64,000 nucleotides of DNA from Costus lasius. Taxonomy: Eukaryota; Streptophyta; Magnoliopsida; Zingiberales; Costaceae. Location: assembly GCA_027563935.2 (NCBI GenBank), contig CM050449.1, positions 86,273,178 to 86,337,177 on the forward strand. Reading direction: 5' to 3'. The translations under genes and the position numbers were made by a program. The notes below the pieces were generated by a model, which did not search any database, was not told the origin of the DNA, and saw only the letters and a program-made list of their open reading frames with translations. The first letter of the stretch is position 1. Every line of letters starts with the position of its first letter. This document shows, piece after piece, positions 54,961 through 64,000 of this stretch.

Positions 54961-56330
54961 TGCTTGAGATGTTCGAATCTAATAGCCCCTACCCTAAGAG
55001 TGTGCAACAATGTGTGGGCTCGACTCAATGCATCAACGGCAACATTGTCTTTTCCCTTCTTATGTCAAAGGACAAAAGAGAATTGTTGCAAAAAAATTCC
55101 ACCCATTTGGCATGCCTTGAATTAAGTTTCCTTTGAGAGTCGAGATAAGATAAGGCTTGATGATCACTAAACAAGACAAATTCCTGATGTAGTAAATAAT
55201 GCTGTCAATGTTGCAATGACTGTACAATAACATAAAATTCTTTATCGTAGGTGGAGTAATGTTGTTTCACTTCATTTACTTTCTCACTAAAGAAAGCAAC
55301 TGGGTGCCCCTCCTGACTCGATATTCCCCCAATGCCTATTCCTAATGCATCACACATGACCTCAAAAGCCTTAGAAAATTAGGTTAAAATAGCACTAGAG
55401 CAATGGTCATTCATTTCTTAATAAAGTAAAAGGATTTCTCAGCCTCCTTAGTCCACTAATATTCACTCTTCTTAAGGCATTCAGTAATTGGGCCCATATC
55501 GTGCTAAAGTTTCATATCAATATGTGATAAAATATCTCATGCCCATCGAAACTTCACACCTCTTTATTGACGATGGGCAAGACCATTCCGTAATGGTTCA
55601 GACCTTGTCAAGGTCAGCCTTGAGACCTTTAGAAGAGACAATGAAGCCTAAAAACAATACATGATCACTCATGAAAGAGCACTTTTTTTTATTCATGTAT
55701 AATCTTGAGGCTTGCATAACTTCCATGGTTTGACGAAGATGTCTCAAATGTTCATGCCTTTCCTTGTTGTATATGAGAATATCATCAAAAAAGACAATAA
55801 GGAATTTTCCAATGAATGGACGAAGGACTTGTGTCATTCATACAACCCATCAGGGGTTTTAAATGTAGTCTTCCATTCATCCCTCGATCAGATGTGAATC
55901 TGGTGATACCCGTTTCGTAGGTCAATTTTAGAAAACCATCGTGAACCTACAATGAGGTCAAGCATTTCATCAAATCATGGAATTAGCAACCTATATTGAA
56001 TGGTGTTCTTATTGATGGCCCTACTATCGTTACGCTCAAACTTTTCTAGATAAACCCTTTACAGAGTAACTCTTTAACTTGTCGTTAAAGCTCAACATGC
56101 TCAGTTGGGTTTATCCGATAATGTGGTAGGTTGGGCAATAAAGCCCCATGGACTAAATCAATTGCATGCAGCATGTCTATGGAATCAGGGAGTTTGTCGG
56201 GCATTATGTCTTTAAATTGTTCAATTAATTGTTGGACATCTTGTTCTAGCACACGCGTTTTATCAGGACTTACCTCCTTAAGGAGAAGAGTAAATATCAC
56301 ACCTTCATCCTGAGCTTCAACAAAAAAAAG
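54961..56330 (-). pseudogene. Reverse transcriptase and RNase H of element H
   Basis: RT opens with LPHYRINPTEHVELQRQVKE (about 56085-56140). The catalytic block is FLIVFFDDILIYNKERHEHL at about 55770, with both Asp residues and Phe at the usual Tyr position. GFIVSSKGLKADLDKV marks the RT end. RNase H traces (matching the [12 protein letters not shown] and [11 protein letters not shown] types of block) are visible at 55140-55260 only through stops. Confidence 0.8.
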
Positions 56331-56339
56331 GGCCTCAAC

Positions 56340-58020
56340 CTAATTATGTTTATTGTCAAACCACCAAAAGGTGGTTTTGTGATTAGAGGTGATGGGTTAA
56401 GCATAATTTTCTGACCATTATGATAAAGACAATATATGTTGTCTCCACCATAGTGAGTGACATTAACATCATAAAGCTATGGTCTTCCCAACACAACATG
56501 GGCCACATACATGGAAATGATGTCACACCTAATAAAGCCTAAGTAAGTTGCCAAATGTAATGGAACAAGACATTGGTGGGAGACGTGGATACTAGTCCGA
56601 TCCACCTAGGCCACCGAATAGGGATGAGGATGTGATTCAGGCTTAATATTAAACTTCATAATAACTACACATGAAATGACATTCAGACTACTCCCCCCAT
56701 CAAAAACCACTTTACATGCATGCCCGTTGCATTTGGTATCTGTGTAAAAAAAATATCCAATCCTCTGTGGGCTTGGGTTGAACCAATATGCATCTCATGA
56801 CAACTATTTTAGGTTGATGTTCACTATTAGTGAGGTCTTCAAAGATATGTTCAACATAACTAGAATGGTATTCTAAACTAGTTAGTGCATGCATGGTCCT
56901 CATTCAGGCACAAGGTCGTTTTTGGCCAATCTACTGCGAAGTGACCCATCTCATGACACTTAGAACAAGTGACACCCTTTTGCTTCTGATTGTCTTACCC
57001 CTATCTAATGTTGGATGAGCCTTCTAGGGTGCAACCCCAGACACTAAATTTTGTGTTACAACCTCAGGCAGCTTCTTGACAGCCAGTAAAGGTACATGAT
57101 GCTTTGACATAGTCCTTTGATAATGTTTTATCTCACATGCATGCTAATAAACAGATTCGATCATCTCAATGGTGTAAGAACCCATCTCACATGGAATCTT
57201 AGGACGAAGACCATTTTCGAACTGACACAAAGTCAGGTCTAGGTCTTCCTATATGTCACAACAAATCATAAGTTCATCAAATTGCATCATGTACTTAGGA
57301 ACAGTACTCGACCCTGATGCATACTAGTAAGTTGATCCAATATACACTTCCTAAAGTGAGGTGGTTCATACTTCTCACAAAGTCTAAATTTCATTAGGTC
57401 CCATCTATCAAGAGGAGGCTGTCGGGTTCACTCCTATTGCCTCTTAATGTTAAGCCAATATAATTTAGCCGAACCAGTCAAGGTCATACATGCCAAGTTG
57501 ACATTTTGGTGTTCTATAACTCTACACCAATCGAAATACTGCTTCATAGCTATGATTCAATCTTGAAAAACTCGTGGGTCAAGGTTGCTATCAAACTAGA
57601 CCAAATTAAGGCGGACAATTCGACATACATCATTTTCCTCTAGGTAATGAGATGTGCCGGATAGGTTCTTAGTAATTAGGCAGATCATACTCCTCGTCGG
57701 AGTATTCCTTAGAAGGAACAAATTTTCCATTAGATCTACTACCCTCAACCTGTGTACTCGGTCTAGGTAAGTAATCTTGAGGACACACACTGCCTTGAAG
57801 ATTCTCCGGCATGCATTTGATTCCATGATGGGAACTGGGCATTTTATAAGACCTCTAAGCGACTTTCTAGGCATTCATAGCGTTCCTCATATTGCCTTAA
57901 TTGGGCATCAACTGAGTCCAACTTACTGAGTTTTCTGTTCATTTATGCTAGAATTGTGTGTGACTAATCTTGCCCGGTATGTATTTTAGTTTTAGGAGAT
58001 GGAGGCTGTTGGTAATTTTT
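56340..58020 (-). pseudogene. gag and protease of element H
   Basis: Capsid text VNLACMTLTGSAKLYWLNIK and DRWDLMKFRLCEKYEPPHF lies near 57360-57500 and is typical of Ty3 Gag. The zinc knuckle CSKCHEMGHFAVDW (56930-56975) has Trp at the last Cys. Protease motif VVFDGGSSLNVIS lies near 56690, followed by CLVPLHLATYLGFIRCDIIS and VVLGRP; then DVNVTHYGGDNIY leads towards RT. All parts carry stops. Confidence 0.8.
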
Positions 58021-58058
58021 TCCAAATTGGGTAGCCATGTTCTATTGAGAACAGGACA

Positions 58059-58070
58059 GCTCCGATACCA
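58059..58070 (-). promoter_or_regulatory. Primer-binding site, initiator tRNA-Met type, element H
   Basis: In element sense TGGTATCGGAGC, four bases from the LTR edge. Confidence 0.82.
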
Positions 58071-58074
58071 AAAT

Positions 58075-59317
58075 TGATGGGTAAGAATTTTTTGCAAAGC
58101 TCTGAAATTACTCTAGGGGTAGTTCAGTTCAGATAAACTAAAGACAATAGAAGGTTAATTCTTTCTAGTCTACCTGGCAGATTGTTAAAACCATCTGGAA
58201 GCTATCCAACAGGAAAAAAAACAAAGGAAAAAAAGAGATAAGTTCTTATGAAATCCAGTGCAGTTTGCAAAGGGGGACAAAAACAATGACTTATTGCATG
58301 CATCAATGGTATTTCAACATCAGATTCAACAAATTATAGAAAATCTCACATAGCAAAGTTATAGAAAGTTTGCCTTACATCTACTATCGTAGTTTAAAAC
58401 TCATGATTCTCACTAATTTGTGGCAGATATTTTAAGAAAATACAAACGGAACATAGAATACTGCTATATAAAATAGGTAGACAATGAGAAGAATCTCCTG
58501 CTCAAATTTAATAAAGGATTTGGCACTCCTCTATCAACCAACTGAGTTTTTTTTTTCCAACAATATCTCTTCATAAGAGGAAGTGAAGAAATAGTTGATT
58601 TGAATTAATGCACGAAGCATTCTAGAATGAAATTCAATACTCCATTCGGCAGCAAATATAGTTCATAGAAAAGTTCAAGTTCTTCATTCTCCCAAATAAT
58701 TCAAGGTAAAGATAATTTCCACAATAGTCTTTTAGGAAAAGAACAACAATCGTCATAATAGTCTTTGAGGAAAAGAACAACAATCGGACTCAAGATTCGA
58801 TTCCAAAGCAAATTTAAAATATCAGGAACTGAATTACCATATGTAGCACCTAAATCCCTTTTCCTTTCTTTGCCGATGCTTTCCAGCCTTGTGAAACCAA
58901 AAAGTGGATTCGATCAAGGTCGTCTCCAACAGATTCAGTTGCATGGCGAGACCACCAAGAAGAGAGGTCCTTACAAGGAGCCTCATAGAAGAGAATAGCG
59001 CCGGTGAAGAAATTCTCACAATTCGTTTTCTCCAGAAAATGGAAGAAATTCTCACAATTCATAGAAGAGAATAGCGCCGGTGAAGAAATTCTCACAATTC
59101 GTTTTCTCCAGAAAATGGAAGAAGCTTTTCAGAAGTAAAGAAATTCATCCTTTTGTTCTCTCCATCAATTAATTTTATACAAATTAGGGATGCCTTGATG
59201 GTGACATGTGGCTACATCCTAGGCATCCAAGTGGGTGCAATTACATTCGAAAATGAATGAGTTTACTCTGAACTCGCCGCGAGTGTCTCAAAGTCTAGCC
59301 AGCCCATGACCTCATCA
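58075..59317 (-). repeat. 5' LTR of element H, 1243 bp
   Basis: TGATGGGTAAG to ATGACCTCATCA. It is about 240 bp longer than its partner because of extra sequence at about 58810-59060, including a tandem copy of a roughly 77-bp unit (58984-59041 and 59061-59118). Confidence 0.87.
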
Positions 59318-59322
59318 CTTTG

Positions 59323-59409
59323 GCTACCAATGACACCTTGGGGCTTTGACCCAAGTAAAGTGTCCTCAAAGCCAAGGTGATTGTTAGGGGCACGTTTTCT
59401 TGGCATGCC
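59323..59409 (-). pseudogene. Unrecognised host gene, exon part right of element H
   Basis: The minus strand reads MPRKRAPNNHLGFEDTLLGS then KPQGVIGSQS and continues into 52611 after removal of H. Upstream of it, TTATAAGCAG followed by GGCATGCC looks like a 3' splice site, and the DNA beyond (59410-59800) is AT-rich like a plant intron. The family is not recognised. Confidence 0.5.
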
Positions 59410-59997
59410 CTGCTTATAATTTTTAGCAGGGTAAATCTCTCACCATGCATCTCGTACGGGGGAGATTTTAAAGTATTTTTTATATAGTAAAAATTTATAT
59501 AAGATAGTAAAAATTTATAAAGGATTGTAGAAATTATAATAAAAATATTTAAAATATACAGATTTATTATCATATAATTTTTATCCTTATTTAATAGAAT
59601 ATTTTTATATTTTTTTAATTTTATATATACTTTTTTTAATATTTATATATGATAGAAATTTATGGTAAAAATTTAACGTTATATTTGAGTAATAGATCTA
59701 CATGTTTCATTTTTTTTTTCTAAATATTTTAAATATTTTATATTTTTTATATACCATAGAAATTTATTCACATTGTTATCGTTACCCGATGGTGATTACG
59801 GCCGAAAAAAATTAGACAAGTGCCCCTGCGTATAAAATTTCTCCCAAAAGAATCACCACAAGTATTACTTAGGCATGTTGCTAAATAATCAATGATTCTT
59901 TATTGTTAGAAGCCATTTCACCGTGTACTCATAGTATTACTTAGGCATGGATGGAGAAAAGAAGGGCTTGACCCTGTACGTGGTATGACTGGTGGGG
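59410..59997. other. AT-rich intron-like stretch
   Basis: 59460-59770 is very rich in A and T with many TTTTATAT runs and no coding frame. It could be an intron of the split host gene. Confidence 0.4.
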
Positions 59998-60560
59998 CTA
60001 ATGCTTTGGTATGACTGGTGGGGTTGACGCTTTGGCAAAATCGGATTGCGAGATGGATAGAGAAAAGCCAATGGGTTCGGGACTAACATCTTCCGAGCCT
60101 GGATCCGCTATGAAGTGAGGCGCTCGCTGACACCCTCGTGGTCTTCTACTTGTAGCAACCCTAATCCAAGGGGTCTCTGTCTTGGTCTCCATTGTTTGGG
60201 GGTGGTTGGTAGCACAAATTGATTTGAGGCCTAGTGTGGGAGAGCATCCTAGTTCGAGCCAGCACCGAAATTGATTGTTGCCTTCAAACTATCTTGCTGC
60301 TTACGGCCAATGCAACCACAATCAACACAGGATGATGGCAGGTGCTCATCGTATACAAAGACTTGGTAGAAATCGTTGCCTTTAGAGGCAATCCAAGCCC
60401 ACCTCTAATTGGCTTTTCAAGATCAACTTCAACGCAAACTCTAATGAACTTGCCCCTATTATTCACTAAAGCTCTATTATCGATATGTGATTCTCGTCAC
60501 AATCTACCTGTGATTCTGGTCACACATGTGATTCCTTCCACTAACCACAACACTTAATCG
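59998..60560 (-). pseudogene. LINE ORF1-like (DUF4283 / gag-like) fragment
   Basis: The minus strand reads NRGKFIRVCVEVDLEKPIRG, a block typical of the plant LINE ORF1 family, then a shifted frame with YDEHLPSSCVDCGCIG, a degenerate zinc-knuckle start. Downstream METKTETPWIRVATSRRPRG resembles the region that follows the knuckle in these proteins. Frames are broken and the ends are unclear. Confidence 0.55.
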
Positions 60561-61905
60561 TTTTCTTATTTGGCTCATTTTTTAACTAGATTTTGGGAAA
60601 AATATATATGAAAGATTTCTAACATATTTATGGACATTTTGGAAGGACTGAGAAGATCTTTTGGTAAGTTTTGGGATGAAAATTGCAAGAGGAAATGACT
60701 ATGGTGACTAGGCAGCGACAGAAGTGAAGATATTCATCTGGAGGTTTTTATTCTTCACTTTTTGTACCAATCTTCATGAGGGAGTTCAAGATTTATTTCT
60801 CTTGTCAATTTCACTATGTGCTTAAATGACGTACACGATAGCGTAACTTTTGGTTCAGAAGTAGTACGTAGCTCATTGGATATTTTTATGAATTGGAATT
60901 ATGGTATATCTCTTTAATACTACTTTAGTTGTTATTGGTTCAATGGTTAGATTTTGTATGTTGTCAAACACCAAGAGATGAACTAAAAGGTGAATTTAAA
61001 TCTATAATAGGACTCAAACATGTTAATTGGATCACGAAAATAGATCCGATCTACTTAGGGGGCTAATTAATTTATCAAGGGCTCAATGAATTTATTTTGA
61101 GTCAATTGTCATTAAAGTAGAAGGTTGACTCAAATAGATATTAAGTTGTGCTATTGAAAGAGGGATAATCTATATACTCAAATAAATTCCCTTCAAAGCG
61201 ATAAAGTGTATTATGGAGAAAATCACTTTTTAATTAGTAGAAAGCCAATGTGGTGATCCTTAATTCCTGACCTCTCATCATATTGAAGTTTATTGTCTTT
61301 GTTAGTTTACTTAAGTAATTCAAATTTAGTAGATTTTATATCCAACCTTTTTTTATCAGTCTAGCTAGTGATCATAAGATAAGCTATTACTTTACCATTG
61401 GTTTACGTGAAAATAATAATTTTATTAATTTGATAGGTCGTACACTTGCAGCAAGCTCATATGCACATTTCGAGTTGAGCAAGCTATCAATAGTGCCTCT
61501 ACCATCACATGTACTTCTTACTCCAAACTTATGCTTCTCTTAGTAAATCTACGCACCTACTACTACACACCATCAGACCTTTGATCTTTATATTAATTAC
61601 GTTACAAAAGGCAAACATTAGTTCACCCTTACCTCCTAGTGTATGCCATGTTGCTCATGAGTCACTTTGTATAGTTATCAAAAGTTTTATTAAACAATTT
61701 GGATAGATTTTCTCGAGTTAAACTACATTGGAAAAACCTTGTACTTGGTCGTTAATCAAAAGTTTGATTTGAGGACTAGAAAAAGAATGTACGATGAAAA
61801 AGGTTTATTAGTCAAAAAAAAGTATATATTCTCAAGTTCAAGAGTCTTTCTTGATGAACTCACTAGAGGAAATTGTTGTCCACGTTATACTCCGGTCCGT
61901 ACTTC
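60561..61905. other. No recognised gene
   Basis: AT-rich intergenic DNA. Short open frames at 61509-61927 have no features I can support. The last part may contain the 3' untranslated end of the J-domain gene. Confidence 0.5.
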
Positions 61906-62609
61906 TTACTCACCAATCACCATGTAACATTTTACTCCAGTGAAGCCGAGCCATACAATAAACATAGTAAAACAAACCCATGCAATAGCCCCTTCATCAC
62001 AACCTTCTCTTCTCTGAGCATTCTGTTCCTTGGAATCTCGGTCATGAAAGTGATCCCTCATGGTGCTCTTCCTCCTGCTTGCACTAACATTTGGCATGCC
62101 ACGCTGAAGCCCTTTAGCAGCAGCACGCTTGTCATAATTCTGCCTCGATTGGACATCACTTAGGCACTTAAACGCTGAGTAAACGGATCTGAATGCGTCG
62201 GCGGCTCCCGGTGCCTTGTTCTTGTCAGGGTGCACCTTGAGGGACATCTTCCTGTAAGCTCTTCTTATTTCCTCAAAGGAGGAGTTCTTCGCTACCCCGA
62301 GAATCTCGTAGTAATCCTTTACCAATCCAAGCTTGCGAATGAGCCTGACGTGATCCTCTCGGTACTTGTGTGCTCCATCCCCTGGCTTGGAAGTGCAAGA
62401 TGGCTCTTTGCGAAATTCGCTAGTTTCTACCTTCTCCCAGCGAATTTTGCCCTTAGCCTCACAATCAGCCGAGAAAGCATCCAGTGGAAGAGAAGGGTTC
62501 AATCGTCGCGCAATTCTGATTAATTTTAAAGCCGCGGCTTGTCTCCTGATGCCAAAGCAGATTTTGCTATCTCCAAGCTTCTTGCAGCTTCATCCTTGTT
62601 GCATTCCAT
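61906..62609 (-). pseudogene. J-domain (DnaJ/Hsp40) protein resembling plant DnaJ49/DNAJB12-type, one-base frameshift
   Basis: From the ATG at 62609 the reading is MECNKDEAARSLEIAKSALA then SGDK. Near 62536-62543 one base is missing, after which AALKLIRIARRLNPSLPLDA continues in the frame that starts at 62502. The J domain is complete: KDYYEILGVAKNSSFEEIRR, HPD (residues 91-93 counted from 62502), then AFKCLSDVQSRQNYDKR. A single hydrophobic segment (AIAWVCFTMFIVWLGFTGV) lies near the C-terminus. The N-terminal repeat-like helix and J domain resemble ER-anchored DNAJB12-type proteins that recruit Hsp70, but the product is about 235 residues and lacks their C-terminal DUF1977 region. The frameshift could be a sequencing error; otherwise this is a pseudogene or makes the shorter protein from 62502. 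Confidence 0.8.
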
Positions 62610-63060
62610 GATTCACAGTTGTATCTACAACGGGAAACAATTCTGAATGGAAATCAGCAGATAAATTCCAACAACGATGATATATACATTGACAAAAGAC
62701 TCAATTTACAAACAAAATGAAAACATGCCGATCACCTGATAGCTTAAATGCAATCCAAGAAACAAAGGTACCGATAATGCCTTAGAAATTCAAGGTATTT
62801 CCATTGGTGAACATGGAAATCATGAAGAGAGTTTGAGGAGTATACAATTGTGGAATCGAAACAGCACAAGCTTCAATTTAAGGCAGAGCTCGAGAAACCG
62901 GAGTTGGGGATAGAATTTGGCCTTCGCCTTTCCTTTGAAATCTCGCGATCTGAAATCTGGAGACTAATGAGGGGCAAGCGAGATTTAACAGCGGGTTTGC
63001 AGTCTCAGAATCGCCGGTTAGGAGTTTGACGCAGTTTTGCTCTGTCAGGGCGCAACCTCC
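62610..63060 (-). promoter_or_regulatory. Probable 5' untranslated region or promoter of the J-domain gene
   Basis: 62880-63060 is markedly less AT-rich than the DNA on either side, as expected of a 5' UTR or promoter edge. A 5' UTR intron is possible. No TATA box stands out. Confidence 0.35.
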
Positions 63061-64000
63061 CGACTATTTTTAGCTTACTCCATTTGAATCTAATTATTTA
63101 ACTTTCATATTTGAAGTACTAGTTATTTTTTATTTTATTATAAAATATTCTATAAAAATATAATTTTATAAAATAAAGTTATTTTTTACATGTTTGTATA
63201 GTAACTAATATTTTAAAATTAGTTAAGAATTGACTATAAAGGTTTTTTTTATTTAGTTGAGTGCTAGATATCAAAAGCTCATAGAATATTCATTTATTTG
63301 GTAAAATTATTTGGGTATTAAAGTTCATTGCAAAAGATTTCATTATGTACTTGACTAATTTTATTTTAATTGTTATCATTCATTTCTTATTATATCATAA
63401 AGGAGCATAATAATTTTGTTTTATGGAAGATCATACCCGTGTTGTTATCTCTTCTGTGCACATAAAGAATCTTCACACTTTATGCCTAGTTGCACCACTA
63501 CCATGATCAACTTCATGGTCAAATATGTTCATCCTTCCATTAGTTCATGACCATGGTCGCCATCACATGTGAAGTAGGACAAGAATCTAGGGTTTAATAT
63601 GAAGATCGTCTCTAGGTATATAGCTCAGAAAACCAATAGATTCTAACATGCGATTCTAGCAAAACATGAAAATGAAGAAAACAACAAAAAGAGAAAGAAG
63701 ATATGTCACCTATGACCCTTATTAGGGAAGGGGCCTAAACCTCTTTTTTTGTCCATGCTCCCATATCTTGGCGATGAGGCTAAAAATGAGATATTTAAAT
63801 GTCCTACAATTTTAGAAGCTAGGGGAAGACGAAAAATACAAATGTCCCAAACTCCCCTTAAACTACAACAAAGGAAGTCCTTATGGGGTCTTGTTCAAGG
63901 CTTCCATCTTCTTGTGTTCATGCCATCCAAGAACCACCTTCTTTGTTGTAGATGCCTTCACGTCCAAGGGGGAGAACATCAACAAGGAGCCACACAGGAG
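63061..64000. other. No recognised gene
   Basis: AT-rich up to about 63420, then mixed sequence. CATGCGATTCTAG near 63649 also occurs in solo copia LTR S, so the last 400 bp may be part of a copia LTR in plus orientation; this is weak. Confidence 0.3.

Larger units (their letters stand above)
52612..59317 (-). mobile_element. Element H: decayed Ty3/gypsy retrotransposon, probably chromovirus-like
   Basis: LTRs 52612-53614 and 58075-59317, initiator-Met primer site, gag, protease, RT, RNase H, integrase in the Ty3 order. Target duplication CTTGG (52607-52611) and CTTTG (59318-59322) differ at one base. The LTRs are much more diverged than those of E or B and every coding domain is broken, so it is old. 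No chromodomain is visible after integrase. Confidence 0.88.

Noticed and set aside
62230..62611. Plus-strand frames of 81-97 residues
   Set aside because: They are antisense shadows of the J-domain gene.

Overview
The window is a slice of repeat-rich nuclear DNA from a flowering plant. The evidence is stacked LTR retrotransposons with plant-type primer-binding sites (tRNA-Asp and initiator tRNA-Met), plant LINE remnants, AT-rich intron-like DNA and a plant-type J-domain gene. I cannot name the species. Ordinary host genes are limited to one J-domain gene with a frameshift (61906-62609) and one exon of an unrecognised gene that is split by a retroelement (52414-52611 plus 59323-59409).

Layout. 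Positions 1-47680 are a nest built on an Athila-like Ty3/gypsy element (A, + strand). A survives as pieces at 5433-5973 (protease), 26131-26921 (reverse transcriptase) and 37010-40766 (RNase H, integrase, third ORF). Element I (- strand, 5' LTR 3503-5432, running off the left edge) sits in A's protease. Solo LTR D (5974-26125, target duplication GTATA) sits between A's protease and RT. Inside D is element C (6966-25443, - strand, duplication CCCTT). Inside C is a Ty1/copia element E (10036-20871, - strand, duplication ACATA). Inside E is a solo copia LTR S (14761-16458). Element B (26922-37004, + strand, duplication AGAAG/AGATG) interrupts A's RT/RNase H region. A's third ORF then joins a truncated LTR of element F (40767-47680, + strand). 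Element G (47681 to about 50950, + strand) cuts F's 3' LTR and is itself cut off against a LINE endonuclease fragment (to 51813). A decayed Ty3/gypsy element H (52612-59317, - strand) follows, then a LINE ORF1-like scrap and the J-domain gene.

How the parts work together. A, B and I carry gag and protease; A and B also carry pol. C, F and G share their LTR architecture, their tRNA-Asp primer site and several untranslated signals, but carry no RT or integrase. Instead they encode a distinct protein of about 465 residues: a nucleocapsid-type zinc knuckle, a coiled coil, a long Asp/Glu/Ser-rich part and a hydrophobic C-terminus. It is open from end to end only in F. This looks like an autonomous/non-autonomous pair of families.

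The most unusual features are shared non-coding structures: dense arrays of TTACGGCAGTGCCGTAA-type palindromes in the LTRs and after the coding region, a hairpin in every LTR whose two arms change together, a pair of covarying hairpins upstream of the 3' LTR, a double hairpin that holds the pol stop codon in its loop, relic primer-binding sites captured inside two LTRs, and an 11-base word repeated twelve times in unrelated contexts. All of these were read by eye and none has been tested by computation.
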